A DNA stretch of 64,000 bases from JAJPXI01 sp051867655 (GCA_051867655.1 JBJDYV010000109.1:14648-78647), one strand, 5' to 3'. Positions 1-9,820 are shown, counted from the stretch's first letter. Translations and numbers: made by a program. Notes: generated by a model from the sequence alone, not told the origin.

Positions 1-1128
1 TTCCGCACCGCTTTCCGCCAGAGAATAAGAAGAGTAGGTTAATTCACGGCCGATCGTGCTCTGCAGCACTTCGTTTGCGAAGTCCTCCATGCTGGCATAC
101 TGGCCGGTCTTCACTCCGTCGGACACGGGGACGGGATCCGGCTCGGAATCTGCCTGCTGTTCCGGATTGGCGGCGCAGGCCAACACGGCCAGAACGCAGA
201 GAAGAACGGCCAGAAGCGTCACCCAGGTCTTCGGCTTTTTCCAGTTCAGCACGTTTTTGATTCGGCTTTTCACGCTGGTCTCACCGAAGGCCAGCGGACT
301 GGGAGCTGGGAAATGGGGACTGACCGCAAAGGACAGCAGGGTCGTGCTGTACGCCTTGACCCTGTTTGCACCCCCGGCGATCACCTTTTCGTCGCAGCTC
401 ATCTCCATGTCCCGGCCCATCAGGTGGAAGGACAGCCAGCACAGGGGGTTGAACCAGTGGACGGTCAGCAGCAGGAACGCAAAGGGCTTGACGAGATAGT
501 CCCTGCGCCTGATGTGGTACCGTTCATGCTCCAGCACATAGTTCAGGGTGTCTCCATCGAGACCGAAGGGAATGTAGATCTTCGGATGGATCAGACCCAG
601 CAGGAAGGGGGAGCGGATACAGTCGGACTGGTAGATATTGTCCCGGAGCAGCACGGCGGTGCGCATCTGCCGGCACATTTTCACATAGCAGATGACGCTG
701 TAGATCAGCAGTGCCGCCATGCCGGCGCACCAGACCACCGTGCCCACGGTAATCCAAAACTGCAAAGGATCGGCACTGGCCGCCGCCGGCAGGGAGCCGC
801 TGACGACCTCTCCGGGGTTCACCGGGACGGCGGCGCCCGCCCCGGCCTGCGGCTGCACGGCTGCCGTGACTGTGTTGGGAATGTGGTCAAGCTGGGCGGC
901 TCCGCCCGCCGTGACCTGCACGGTGGCGGTGCGGGGGGCCAGGCTGAACAGGCTGAAAACCGACTGCCAGGAGATGGGACAGCAGAGCCGGAAGGCCACC
1001 ACGCTCCAGAGCAGATAGGAGATCTTTTTCGGCATCTTCCGCAGAAAAAGACGCAAAAGCAGCACCGCCGCGATCACATAGCTGGCGGTCATGCTCATGT
1101 TCAGGACCTTCAGAAAGACAGCTTCCAT
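1..1128 (-). CDS. M56-family (BlaR1-like) membrane metallopeptidase, C-terminus outside window
   Basis: Membrane-bound sensor protease of the BlaR1/MecR1 type, which in this family cleaves or inactivates a BlaI-type repressor after an extracellular signal. The frame stays open from the ATG at 1128 to the window edge, 376 codons so far. The N-terminus begins MEAVFLKVLNMS and carries hydrophobic membrane segments. The zinc-protease motif HERYH (HEXXH) is read around 505-535, followed by a further hydrophobic stretch and a lipoprotein-like LACAANPE segment before a soluble C-terminal part. The start lies one base after the TGA of the upstream repressor gene, so the two are translationally coupled. 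A penicillin-binding sensor domain cannot be judged because the gene runs off the window; many gut homologues have other C-terminal domains. The inducer is unknown. Confidence 0.88.
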   Translation of the reverse strand, partial: MEAVFLKVLNMSMTASYVIAAVLLLRLFLRKMPKKISYLLWSVVAFRLCCPISWQSVFSLFSLAPRTATVQVTAGGAAQLDHIPNTVTAAVQPQAGAGAAVPVNPGEVVSGSLPAAASADPLQFWITVGTVVWCAGMAALLIYSVICYVKMCRQMRTAVLLRDNIYQSDCIRSPFLLGLIHPKIYIPFGLDGDTLNYVLEHERYHIRRRDYLVKPFAFLLLTVHWFNPLCWLSFHLMGRDMEMSCDEKVIAGGANRVKAYSTTLLSFAVSPHFPAPSPLAFGETSVKSRIKNVLNWKKPKTWVTLLAVLLCVLAVLACAANPEQQADSEPDPVPVSDGVKTGQYASMEDFANEVLQSTIGRELTYSSYSLAESGAE

Positions 1129-1129
1129 G

Positions 1130-1492
1130 TCACTCCTCCTTGTGTTCGTCGATCAGACGCTTCAGCTCGGCGGCCTCCTGTTGGGAAATGGTTTTGCCGT
1201 CTAAAAAGGAGACAAGGAAATTCGGGAGGGAGCCCCCGAAGGTCTGTTCCACAAACAGCTCACTTTCGGACGCCTGAACCTCCCCCCGGGGGATCAGGGC
1301 GGTGACAACGGCGTTTTCATTTTGGGCAAAGCCCTTTTCGCAGAGCTTTTTCAGCATGGTATAGGTCGTGGATTTTTTCCACCCGAGCTTTTCCCGGCAC
1401 AGCTCCACCAGCTTTGTGGAATTGACCGGCTCGTTGTCCCAGATCACATCCATAAAGCGGTAGTCGCTTTCACACAATCTTCTGCGCTCCAT
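1130..1492 (-). CDS. BlaI/MecI-family transcriptional repressor
   Basis: Winged-helix repressor of 120 aa, the usual length for BlaI/MecI/CopY proteins. The recognition region is visible as VNSTKLVELCREKLGWKKST, followed by the TYTMLKKL helix. It should bind as a dimer to its own promoter and be inactivated by proteolysis by the membrane protease encoded immediately downstream. A strong AAGGAGG site lies 7 nt before the ATG at 1492. The stop codon and the start of the protease gene are separated by one base, so this is a two-gene operon. The physiological target, a beta-lactam response or some other cell-wall stress, cannot be told from sequence. The adjacent MATE exporter is divergent and might share the operator region. 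Confidence 0.92.
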   Translation of the reverse strand: MERRRLCESDYRFMDVIWDNEPVNSTKLVELCREKLGWKKSTTYTMLKKLCEKGFAQNENAVVTALIPRGEVQASESELFVEQTFGGSLPNFLVSFLDGKTISQQEAAELKRLIDEHKEE

Positions 1493-1506
1493 TCAGATAC
1501 CTCCTT

Positions 1507-1555
1507 AGGTCTATCTATATAAACCTCTCTGTAAAAAGACTATAACAATAGACCT
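1507..1555 (-). promoter_or_regulatory. probable BlaI operator/promoter region
   Basis: Two related 16-bp segments, at 1511-1526 and 1540-1555, match at 11 of 16 positions as direct repeats read on the minus strand (AGGTCTATTGTTATAG and AGGTTTATATAGATAG). The 7-bp arms aggtcta at 1507-1513 and tagacct at 1549-1555 form an inverted repeat. The segment contains AT-rich -10-like sequence and lies just upstream of the repressor start. Binding is inferred from position and from BlaI autoregulation, not shown. Confidence 0.5.
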
Positions 1556-1589
1556 CGTTTGTCAAGAGGAAAATTTTCTTTTTTGCTCC

Positions 1590-1618
1590 TTGCGTTTCCC
1601 GGGGAAAGCGAGTAGAAT
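1590..1618 (+). promoter_or_regulatory. sigma-A-type promoter of the MATE gene
   Basis: TTGCGT at 1590-1595 and TAGAAT at 1613-1618 are separated by 17 bp and point towards the MATE gene, whose start is 37 bp downstream. Confidence 0.5.
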
Positions 1619-1654
1619 AGCGGGGCAAAATGATCAGAACGGACGGGATCGGCC

Positions 1655-3016
1655 ATGGGCGCTGCGCGGCAGGGGCGTGTGGACGCGACCGAGGGGGTCA
1701 TCTGGAAGCAGCTTCTGGCGTTTTTCTTCCCCCTTTGGTTCGGCACGTTTTTTCAACAACTGTATAACACGGTGGACACCGTTGTGGTGGGCCGGTTCGT
1801 GGGCAAGGCGGCGCTGGCGGCGGTGGGCTGCACCGGCACGGTGGTCAGCCTGACCGTGGGCATTTTCAACGGGATCGCCAGCGGCGCGGTGGTGGTCATC
1901 GCCCAGCAGTACGGCGCACGCCGGCCCGAGCGGGTGCACCGGGGCGTCCACACCGCCATGCTCCTGGGCGTCCTTCTGGGCGCGCTTTTTATGGCGACCG
2001 GCTTTCTGGCGGCGCCGTGGATCCTGCGGGTCATGGGCACCACCCCCGACACCCTGGCCGACGCGCAGCTCTATCTGCGGGTCTATTTCCTGGGAATGAT
2101 CCCGAACGTGGTGTACAACATGGGAACCGGCGTGCTCCGGGCCATCGGGGACTCCCGGCGGCCCCTCTATTTCCTCATGGCGGCCTCCCTGTTTAACATC
2201 GTGCTGGATCTGGTGCTGGTGCTGGGCTTTCAAATGGGTGTCCTCGGCGTCGCCCTGGCCACCGTGGCCTCCCAGCTTTTCTCCGCTGTGTTGGTGGTGC
2301 TCTCTCTGATGCGCTCCCATGGGCAGCCCTATCAGCTGTTCCCCCGGCAGGTCTGTCTGGAGGGGCAGTCCCTGAAGGCCATCCTGCGGCTGGGGGTACC
2401 CGCCGCCCTGCAGTCGGTCATGTACAGCCTGTCCAACATCGTCATCCAGGCGGCCATCAACTCCTTCGGCACGGACACCGTGGCGGCCTGGACCGCCTAC
2501 GGAAAGATGGACGTGATCTACTGGATGTCCATCAGCTCCATGGGCCTGGCCATCACCACCTTCGCCGGGCAGAATTTCGGCGCGGGCAGGATCGACCGGC
2601 TGAAGCAGGGCGTGCGGGTGTCGGTATGGATGAGCACGGTGTTTACCATCGTTCTCAGCGCCGCGATGACCGTATTCGCCCGCCCCATCCTGAGCATTTT
2701 CACGCCGGACGGCGACGTGCTGACCATCGGCGTGGAGATGGTGCGCTTTCTCACCCCGTGCTTTATCACCTATGTCCCGGTGGAGCTGCTGGCGGGGGCC
2801 ATCCGCGGGGCGGGCAAGTCTCTGGCACCCACGCTGATCACGGTGTTCGGCGTGTGTGTGCTGCGGCTGGTCTGGCTGCTGGCCGTGGTGCCCTTCCACA
2901 GCACGGTCCCCATGGTGGAGCTGAGCTATCCCATCACCTGGACCGTGACATCGGTGGCCCTGACCATCTACTACTGCCGCGGCCGCTGGCTGGAACCGGA
3001 AGCAAAGCTGCGGTAA
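1655..3016 (+). CDS. MATE family multidrug/metabolite efflux transporter
   Basis: Polytopic inner-membrane antiporter of 453 aa, the normal MATE length, with about 12 hydrophobic segments. The family exports cationic drugs, dyes or metabolites against a Na+ or H+ gradient. Typical MATE features include the N-terminal FFPLWFGTFFQQLYNTVDT region, VGRFVGKAALAAVG in the first bundle, and NIVIQAAINSFGTDTVAAW at the start of the second half. The ATG at 1655 is preceded only by a weak purine-rich stretch (GGACGGGAT). The gene is divergent from the BlaI/M56 pair and ends in a strong bidirectional terminator. Substrate unknown. Confidence 0.93.
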   Translation: MGAARQGRVDATEGVIWKQLLAFFFPLWFGTFFQQLYNTVDTVVVGRFVGKAALAAVGCTGTVVSLTVGIFNGIASGAVVVIAQQYGARRPERVHRGVHTAMLLGVLLGALFMATGFLAAPWILRVMGTTPDTLADAQLYLRVYFLGMIPNVVYNMGTGVLRAIGDSRRPLYFLMAASLFNIVLDLVLVLGFQMGVLGVALATVASQLFSAVLVVLSLMRSHGQPYQLFPRQVCLEGQSLKAILRLGVPAALQSVMYSLSNIVIQAAINSFGTDTVAAWTAYGKMDVIYWMSISSMGLAITTFAGQNFGAGRIDRLKQGVRVSVWMSTVFTIVLSAAMTVFARPILSIFTPDGDVLTIGVEMVRFLTPCFITYVPVELLAGAIRGAGKSLAPTLITVFGVCVLRLVWLLAVVPFHSTVPMVELSYPITWTVTSVALTIYYCRGRWLEPEAKLR

Positions 3017-3030
3017 CAGATTCTAAAACA

Positions 3031-3072
3031 AAAACACTCCGTATTTTCCATTTGGAAAATACGGAGTGTTTT
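3031..3072. terminator. bidirectional terminator between MATE gene and typA
   Basis: Perfect 20-bp inverted repeat (3031-3050 and 3053-3072) with a 2-nt centre. Its outer ends are A and T runs, giving a U tail in both directions. It lies between two convergent genes. Confidence 0.9.
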
Positions 3073-3086
3073 GCTTGATCGGGAAA

Positions 3087-4922
<1,836 letters not shown>

Positions 4923-4967
4923 CTCTTTATATAAATGCTTGCTTGTTTCATAAAAATTTGACCATTT

Positions 4968-4996
4968 ATTATACAGCCATATATGAAAAAATGCAA
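4968..4996 (-). promoter_or_regulatory. typA promoter
   Basis: On the minus strand TTGCAT and a perfect TATAAT are separated by 17 bp. The -10 box is about 45 bp upstream of the typA ATG. Confidence 0.7.
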
Positions 4997-5001
4997 CTGT
5001 T

Positions 5002-5472
5002 TTATTCTTCCGTTGTTACCGGGACAAATTCCGCCCGCACCAGAGCGGCCAGATCAGCGGGAGCGAGCTCCACCTGGGCGCCGATTTTTCCGGCGCTGAC
5101 CAGCATCCGGGGCAGTTCCCGGGCGCTGTCGTCAAGGACGGTTTTGAACTGCTTTTTCATGCCCACGGGGGAGCAGCCGCCATGGATGTATCCGGTCAGG
5201 GGCAGCAGCTCGGCCTGGCGGATCATGGCGATGGACTTCTCGCCCACGGCCTTGGCGGCCTTTTTCAGGTCCAGCTCCCGGCACACGGGGATGACGAACA
5301 CATAGTTGCGCTTGGATGCGCCCACGGTCACCAGGGTCTTGAAGACCGTGGCAGGGTCGGAGCCGGTCAGGGCGGCCACGGACATGCCGTCCGTGGCGCC
5401 GGTATCATAGTGGTGGGGGGTGTAGGAGACCTTTTTCTGGTCCAAAATCCGCATCACATTGGTTTTTTCCAT
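5002..5472 (-). CDS. ybaK: YbaK/EbsC-family Cys-tRNA(Pro) deacylase
   Basis: Trans-acting editing protein that hydrolyses Cys mischarged on tRNA-Pro. The 156-aa product begins MEKTNVMRILDQKKVSY. I chose the ATG at 5472 because GGAGG lies 8 nt upstream, and a longer reading would run across the tRNA-Arg gene and its own promoter. Family motifs are visible: DPATVFKTLVTVG, the KKAAKAVGEKSIAM lysine segment, LLPLTGYIHGGCSPVG (the GGxxPxG loop), and KTVLDDSAR. The gene is convergent in spacing with typA and divergent from tRNA-Arg, with overlapping promoters. Confidence 0.93.
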   Translation of the reverse strand: MEKTNVMRILDQKKVSYTPHHYDTGATDGMSVAALTGSDPATVFKTLVTVGASKRNYVFVIPVCRELDLKKAAKAVGEKSIAMIRQAELLPLTGYIHGGCSPVGMKKQFKTVLDDSARELPRMLVSAGKIGAQVELAPADLAALVRAEFVPVTTEE

Positions 5473-5506
5473 GCTGAAATGCCTCCGCAAAGTTTGGAAT
5501 AGGAAC

Positions 5507-5535
5507 AGTATACCACATTGACAACCGCCCTTCAA
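5507..5535 (-). promoter_or_regulatory. ybaK promoter
   Basis: Minus-strand TTGAAG and TATACT are 17 bp apart, placing the -10 box 34 bp upstream of the ybaK ATG. The promoter overlaps the divergent tRNA-Arg promoter. Confidence 0.65.
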
Positions 5536-5546
5536 TCGGCTAAAAT
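5518..5546 (+). promoter_or_regulatory. tRNA-Arg promoter
   Basis: Consensus TTGACA at 5518-5523, a 17-bp spacer and TAAAAT at 5541-5546. The tRNA begins 19 bp downstream of the -10 box. Confidence 0.75.
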
Positions 5547-5565
5547 AAATGGGCATGCTCCCTAT

Positions 5566-5642
5566 GCGCCTGTAGCTCAGCAGGATAGAGCGACCGCCTC
5601 CTAAGCGGTAGGTCGGAGGTTCGAATCCCCTCAGGCGTGCCA
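5566..5642 (+). tRNA. tRNA-Arg (anticodon CCT)
   Basis: Full cloverleaf. The 7-bp acceptor stem GCGCCTG/CAGGCGT ends in a G-U pair. The D arm is GCTC...GAGC, and the anticodon stem ACCGC/GCGGT holds loop CTCCTAA, giving anticodon CCT for AGG codons. The T arm contains GGTTCGAATCC, followed by discriminator G and an encoded CCA at 5640-5642. Confidence 0.96.
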
Positions 5643-5679
5643 AAAACCAGCCGAAAACATAGCGTTTTCGGCTGGTTTT
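5643..5679. terminator. bidirectional terminator after tRNA-Arg and the AraC gene
   Basis: Perfect 16-bp inverted repeat (5643-5658 and 5664-5679) with a 5-nt loop and A/T ends. It serves the tRNA on the plus strand and the regulator ending at 5682 on the minus strand. Confidence 0.9.
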
Positions 5680-5681
5680 CT

Positions 5682-6944
5682 TTACTGCGCTCTGAGTTCC
5701 TGCTCGTGGCTTTGCTTCCGGTACTGCCGGGGTGTCATCCCCACCACGCTTTTGAACTTCTTTGAAAAATAGCTCTGGTTTTCAAAGCCGACCGCCACGG
5801 AGATATCAATGATGGACATGCTGCTGTTTTTCAGGAGCAGCTTCGCCTGTGTCAGGCGGTACTCCGTGAGATAAGCCAGAAAGCCCATTGACATTTGCCG
5901 CTTAAAGGCGGCAGAGAAATAGGCGGGATTCAGGCCCACATGGCGGGCCACGCTTTCCAGGCTCAGCGGTTCGTAATAGTTTTCATTGATGTACCGCACG
6001 GCCTTCTGGATCGCGGGCGAGTCCGGGGCTTTTTGCCTGGGAAATGTCGCCTCGACAAATACATCCAGGATCTCCAGCAGGGTGTAGGACAGGTCGGTCA
6101 GATCCTTGGCGGAAAGAATGCTGTGCAGGGCGTCGTCCGTCATCTGGTAAGCGGAGTTGGTGTCTCCGCCGTTTTCAATGAGGGCCCGGGATAAAATGGC
6201 GATCAGCTCGATGGTCCGCACCCGGATGATCTCAAAATTATTGCTGGAGACGAAGTAAATTTGTCCGAGGATCTTATTCAGCGTCGCTTTTGCGTGCTCC
6301 TTGTTACTTACAAGCACGTCGGAGACAAGCTGCTTTTCCAGCTCAAACTGGGAGGAGGGGACGTCCTCGTCATTGTGCTTGATGAACTGGATGTACTCGC
6401 CGATCCGGGCCTGCTGCACGTTTTGCTCAATCTGCCGCTGGCGGAACACATTGTCCGCCGTGGGGAGCACGTTGGAGGTCAGCTCTGCCAACAGCTTGGA
6501 GAGGTAGCGGGCGCGGCGGGGGTCCACGAGCGGCGCTCCGGAATACGCGCCGTACAGCCTGCTGCGGTAGCGCAGGTCGATGTTATACTTTTGGATGATG
6601 CCGTCGATCAGGTCCAGATCCGGGTAATCCAGCATGATCGGCCCCGCGAGGATATTGGCCCGGAGAGCTCCGTTGATAAACACAGGAACCGCAAAATTCA
6701 CGCAGCCGGCGGGGCAGGAAAACACATAGCCCTCCTGCAGCCGGGCTGCCTCTTTGCAGGCGTTCAGATGGGCCGCGTGGCAGGGGCAATCGGAGCCGCT
6801 CGCCTCTTTAAATAAGCTGCAGTAGGAGCATTCCGTCCCAAAGGTTTCCGCCGGCTCGCCGCTTTCGGACAGCAGAGAGACCGCGATCCCGGTGGCCTCG
6901 TAGTACATTTCCAGATTCTCTGACAGCTTTTTCATCCAGTCCAT
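5682..6944 (-). CDS. AraC-family regulator with N-terminal PocR sensor domain
   Basis: Predicted cytoplasmic activator of 420 aa. The first ~175 residues match the PocR ligand-binding type, with clustered cysteines in ECSYCSLFKE, SDCPCHAAHL and FSCPAGCVNFAVPV. The last ~100 residues form an AraC double helix-turn-helix: AVRYINENYYEPLSLESVAR, AYFSAAFKRQMSMGF, and the second helix pair ending in GFENQSYFSKKFKSVVGMTP. PocR domains are known from regulators of propanediol, ethanolamine and methyl-transfer genes and are thought to sense small hydrocarbon derivatives. The gene is divergent from the corrinoid methyltransferase operon at 7185-9816, whose promoter lacks a good -35 box. I infer that this protein activates that operon when its methyl donor is present. 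Confidence 0.9.
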   Translation of the reverse strand: MDWMKKLSENLEMYYEATGIAVSLLSESGEPAETFGTECSYCSLFKEASGSDCPCHAAHLNACKEAARLQEGYVFSCPAGCVNFAVPVFINGALRANILAGPIMLDYPDLDLIDGIIQKYNIDLRYRSRLYGAYSGAPLVDPRRARYLSKLLAELTSNVLPTADNVFRQRQIEQNVQQARIGEYIQFIKHNDEDVPSSQFELEKQLVSDVLVSNKEHAKATLNKILGQIYFVSSNNFEIIRVRTIELIAILSRALIENGGDTNSAYQMTDDALHSILSAKDLTDLSYTLLEILDVFVEATFPRQKAPDSPAIQKAVRYINENYYEPLSLESVARHVGLNPAYFSAAFKRQMSMGFLAYLTEYRLTQAKLLLKNSSMSIIDISVAVGFENQSYFSKKFKSVVGMTPRQYRKQSHEQELRAQ

Positions 6945-7184
6945 CGAATCACCTCCGTTTCGTCTGCTCTTATTGTATGAGATTTTTTGAAAAAGTAAAG
7001 AATTTTATAAAAATTGTTCTGTTTTTTAGCTTGCCGAGAGAATAAACCACAAAAACAGGCAAAAACGGCCGTGAAAAAGATAAAAATTATGATAAATCTG
7101 ATAAAAATCAAAAAATATTCTCCGCCGCGTTCGGTCTATACTGAAAACAGTCAAAAACCGAAAAAGTGACAGGAGGATTTGAAC
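6945..7184. promoter_or_regulatory. divergent control region of the methyltransferase operon
   Basis: AT-rich 240-bp region between the PocR/AraC gene and the corrinoid protein gene. On the plus strand TATACT lies at about 7137-7142 without a recognisable -35 at 16-18 bp, as expected for an activator-dependent promoter. AGGAGG at 7171-7176 is the ribosome site for the first gene. Repeated AAAAAT and GATAAA runs could hold activator sites, but I cannot define them. Confidence 0.5.
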
Positions 7185-7823
7185 ATGGAACTGAACGAAC
7201 TGGCCCAGGCAGTGGAAAACGGAAAAGTAAAGAATGTCAAGCAGCTGACCAGCCTGGCGCTGGAGGAGGGCTACAGTGTCGAGGAGATCCTGAACACCGG
7301 CCTGATCGCCCCCATGGGGATCGTGGGCGACAAATTCAAGCGCAACGAGATCTTTATTCCCGAGATGCTGCTGGCGGCCCGGGCCATGTCCGCCGGCGTG
7401 GCGATCCTGGAGCCGCTGATGGCCGACACCGGTGTCAAGCCCATGGGCAAGGTGGTCATTGGCACCGTCAAGGGCGACCTGCACGACATCGGCAAGAACC
7501 TGGTCGCCATGATGATGAAGGGTATCGGCGCCACGGTGTACGACATCGGCGTGGACACGCCGGACGAGAAATTTGTGGAAAAGGCGGAGGAGGTCGGCGC
7601 GGACATCGTCTGCATCTCCGCGCTGCTGACCACCACCATGCCGGCGATCCAGGACGTGATCCAGGCGTTTGAAAAGTCCGGTGTCCGCGACAAGTATTAC
7701 ATCATGATCGGCGGTGCGCCTGTCACCCAGCAGTTTGCCGATGAGATCGGGGCCGACGCGTACACATCCAACGCGGGCGACGCCGCCACCGTGGCAAAGC
7801 AGTACCTGGAATCCCATGCTTGA
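7185..7823 (+). CDS. mtaC: methyltransferase corrinoid-binding protein (MtaC-type)
   Basis: Carries the cobalamin cofactor between a substrate methyltransferase and an acceptor methyltransferase. The protein is 212 aa, with an N-terminal helical cap domain (about residues 1-85) and a C-terminal B12-binding Rossmann domain. The base-off/His-on signature DLHDIG is visible in TVKGDLHDIGKNLVAMMMKG, followed by the typical GATVYDIGVD and ISALLTTTMPAIQ motifs. The ATG at 7185 has AGGAGG with 8-nt spacing; a TTG two codons earlier is a weaker choice. It lies 15 bp upstream of the MtaB-type gene, the usual pairing. The exact substrate depends on that partner. Confidence 0.93.
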   Translation: MELNELAQAVENGKVKNVKQLTSLALEEGYSVEEILNTGLIAPMGIVGDKFKRNEIFIPEMLLAARAMSAGVAILEPLMADTGVKPMGKVVIGTVKGDLHDIGKNLVAMMMKGIGATVYDIGVDTPDEKFVEKAEEVGADIVCISALLTTTMPAIQDVIQAFEKSGVRDKYYIMIGGAPVTQQFADEIGADAYTSNAGDAATVAKQYLESHA

Positions 7824-7838
7824 GGGGAGGGTGATGAA

Positions 7839-9215
7839 ATGAGCGTTCAATTTACAAAGTTAGCCTATGATTCGGTCGATGATTTCGTCTATGGCCTCTG
7901 CCCCCATCCGGTCACCTGTAAAAACGGCTTGGTCATCGGCGGCGGCGAAGTCTACCCGGAGGTCAACTTCACCCTTCCCGCCATGCCCGCCACCGAGGAG
8001 ACCTTCCCCGAGGCCAAGCGGATCTATCAGGAAATCATCACGGGCGTGCTGGAAAAGGCGCGGCAGCTCTACGCCCCGGGCGTGTTCATTGAATTTGAGA
8101 CGCTGCCCCAGTTTACCGAGCACCCGGAATGGGGCATCGAGATCCACAAGATCCTGCGGGACACCATGTACGACTATGAGGCCAAGTACGGCCTGAAAAG
8201 CGCACTCCGGATGACCCCCAACGACCTGCGGGAAATGGTGCGCCCGCCGGTCATGCGCGGCAATCAGTACTGGGACGCCATGGTCCGCGTCTTTGAGCAG
8301 ACCGCCCGGGACGGCGCAGATATTCTGGCCATCGAGTCCACCGGCGGCAAGGAGGTCAACGACCAGGCCATCGTAAATGCGGACCTGCGCACCTCCGTCT
8401 TTGCCCTGGGCTGCCTGGCTCCCCGGGATATGAAGTGGCTGTGGACCAACATTGTCAAGATCGCCGATGAGAACGGCGCGATCCCCGGCGGCGACTCCGC
8501 CTGCGGCTTCGCCAACACCGCCATGGTCCTGGCGGAGCAGGGCTTTATTCCCAAGGTGTACGCCGCCGTCCTGCGCGCCATGGTCACCCCCCGGGCCCTG
8601 GTCGCCCTGGAGTGCGGCGCCACCGGCCCCAGCAAGGACTGTGCCTATGAAAACGTCTATCTGAAGGCCATCACCGGCACCCCCATCGCCCTGGAGGGCA
8701 AGAGCGCCGCGTGTGCCCACTTCAGTCCCATCGGCAACATCGCTGCCTATGCGGCGGACCTCTGGAGCAATGAGTCCGTCCAGCAGGTCAAGCTGCTCAG
8801 CGGCTTCGCCCCCGTTGTGTCCACGGAGCAGCTGATCTATGACTGCCGCCTGATGAACAAGGCGGCCGAAAAGGGACACAGAAAGCTGATGCGGGATCTG
8901 CTGGTGGAGTCCGACTGCTATCTGGACCCCCAGGCCTACATTCTGAAGCCGGAAAGCGTGTTAGAGATCGCGGGCGAGATCGTCAAGACCCAGGACCCGT
9001 TCCTGCGCACGCTGAACACCGCGCGGGTGTCTCTGGAGATCATCCAGCGGGGTGTGGACAAGGGTGAGCTGACCCTGGAAAGCCGGGAAGCCCACTGGGT
9101 GGACGTCCTGCGCGGCCAGCTGGACGAGATCCCGGAGGACGAGGCGGAGTTCATCGCGGAGATGAAGGACGAGCTGGACGAGGAGCACTATACACCCTCC
9201 GAGTATGGGATCTGA
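7839..9215 (+). CDS. mtaB: MtaB-type methanol:corrinoid methyltransferase (zinc enzyme)
   Basis: Transfers a methyl group, methanol in characterised homologues, to the Co(I) corrinoid of the adjacent MtaC-type protein. At 458 aa it has essentially the length of archaeal MtaB. The three residues expected to hold zinc are present at matching positions: Glu166 in AIESTGGKE, Cys222 in GGDSACGFAN, and Cys268 in GATGPSKDCAYEN. The ribosome site is AGGGGAGGG before the ATG. The gene follows mtaC by 15 bp and overlaps the next gene by 11 bp. No MtaA or other acceptor methyltransferase lies in the window, so the methyl acceptor must be encoded elsewhere. Methanol is the best-supported substrate, but another methylated alcohol cannot be excluded. 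Confidence 0.9.
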   Translation: MSVQFTKLAYDSVDDFVYGLCPHPVTCKNGLVIGGGEVYPEVNFTLPAMPATEETFPEAKRIYQEIITGVLEKARQLYAPGVFIEFETLPQFTEHPEWGIEIHKILRDTMYDYEAKYGLKSALRMTPNDLREMVRPPVMRGNQYWDAMVRVFEQTARDGADILAIESTGGKEVNDQAIVNADLRTSVFALGCLAPRDMKWLWTNIVKIADENGAIPGGDSACGFANTAMVLAEQGFIPKVYAAVLRAMVTPRALVALECGATGPSKDCAYENVYLKAITGTPIALEGKSAACAHFSPIGNIAAYAADLWSNESVQQVKLLSGFAPVVSTEQLIYDCRLMNKAAEKGHRKLMRDLLVESDCYLDPQAYILKPESVLEIAGEIVKTQDPFLRTLNTARVSLEIIQRGVDKGELTLESREAHWVDVLRGQLDEIPEDEAEFIAEMKDELDEEHYTPSEYGI

Positions 9216-9816
9216 GGTCAAACTCGACCTGATTTCCGGCTTCCGCGGCTCCGGCAAGACGACGCTGCTGGGCCAAATGGCGCGCGGGCTGTGGTCGGAC
9301 GAGCGGGTGGTTCTGCTTCAGAATGAACAGGGAAAGAGAAAGCTTGCGCGGGAGACCCTGCCGGAGAACTGCGCTGCGGTGGAGTGGCAGGGGGGATGCC
9401 TCTGCTGCACGGCCGCCGCGCTGCTGGAGCAGGCCCTGTGGGAGCTGGCGGAGCAGTACCGGCCCGGCCGTATCGTGATCGAGCTGGCGGAGACATCCCG
9501 GCTGGCCGACCTGAAGGCATCTCTTGGAATGGCCGGACATCAAATTGAGCACATCATCTATGTGCTCCGTGCGGATACCTTCGCGCAGAGGTGGGACCTG
9601 TCCGGAGACTTTGCCGCCCGGCAGCTCCGGGAGAGCCCGGCCGTGTGGCTGACCCATGGGGAGGAGGCGGACACGGCGGCGCTGGACCGGATCCGCGCTG
9701 CGGTATCAGAAAGCAACCCGCGGTGCGCAGTGGTCGATTCCGCACACGGGGTGGAGGAGCTGTACCGCAAAAGCAGAGTCTATAAAAGAATTGGGCTTCG
9801 TTCTGCCCTCAAATAA
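9205..9816 (+). CDS. CobW/P47K-family GTPase, G domain only, probable metallochaperone
   Basis: P-loop GTPase of 203 aa. Walker A is GFRGSGKTTLL at residues 12-22, followed by the family metal motif GGCLCCT at residues 63-69 and IVIELAETS, the Walker B-like strand. Relatives (CobW, ZNG1, YeiR, nitrile hydratase activator P47K) insert zinc or cobalt into client enzymes. This protein stops after the G domain and lacks the usual ~100-150-residue C-terminal domain. Its start lies inside the last 11 bp of mtaB, implying translational coupling. The neighbouring enzyme needs zinc and its partner a cobalt corrinoid, so delivery of zinc to MtaB is a reasonable inference. The reading ends just before a terminator. 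Confidence 0.85.
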   Translation: MGSEVKLDLISGFRGSGKTTLLGQMARGLWSDERVVLLQNEQGKRKLARETLPENCAAVEWQGGCLCCTAAALLEQALWELAEQYRPGRIVIELAETSRLADLKASLGMAGHQIEHIIYVLRADTFAQRWDLSGDFAARQLRESPAVWLTHGEEADTAALDRIRAAVSESNPRCAVVDSAHGVEELYRKSRVYKRIGLRSALK

Positions 9817-9820
9817 CGGG

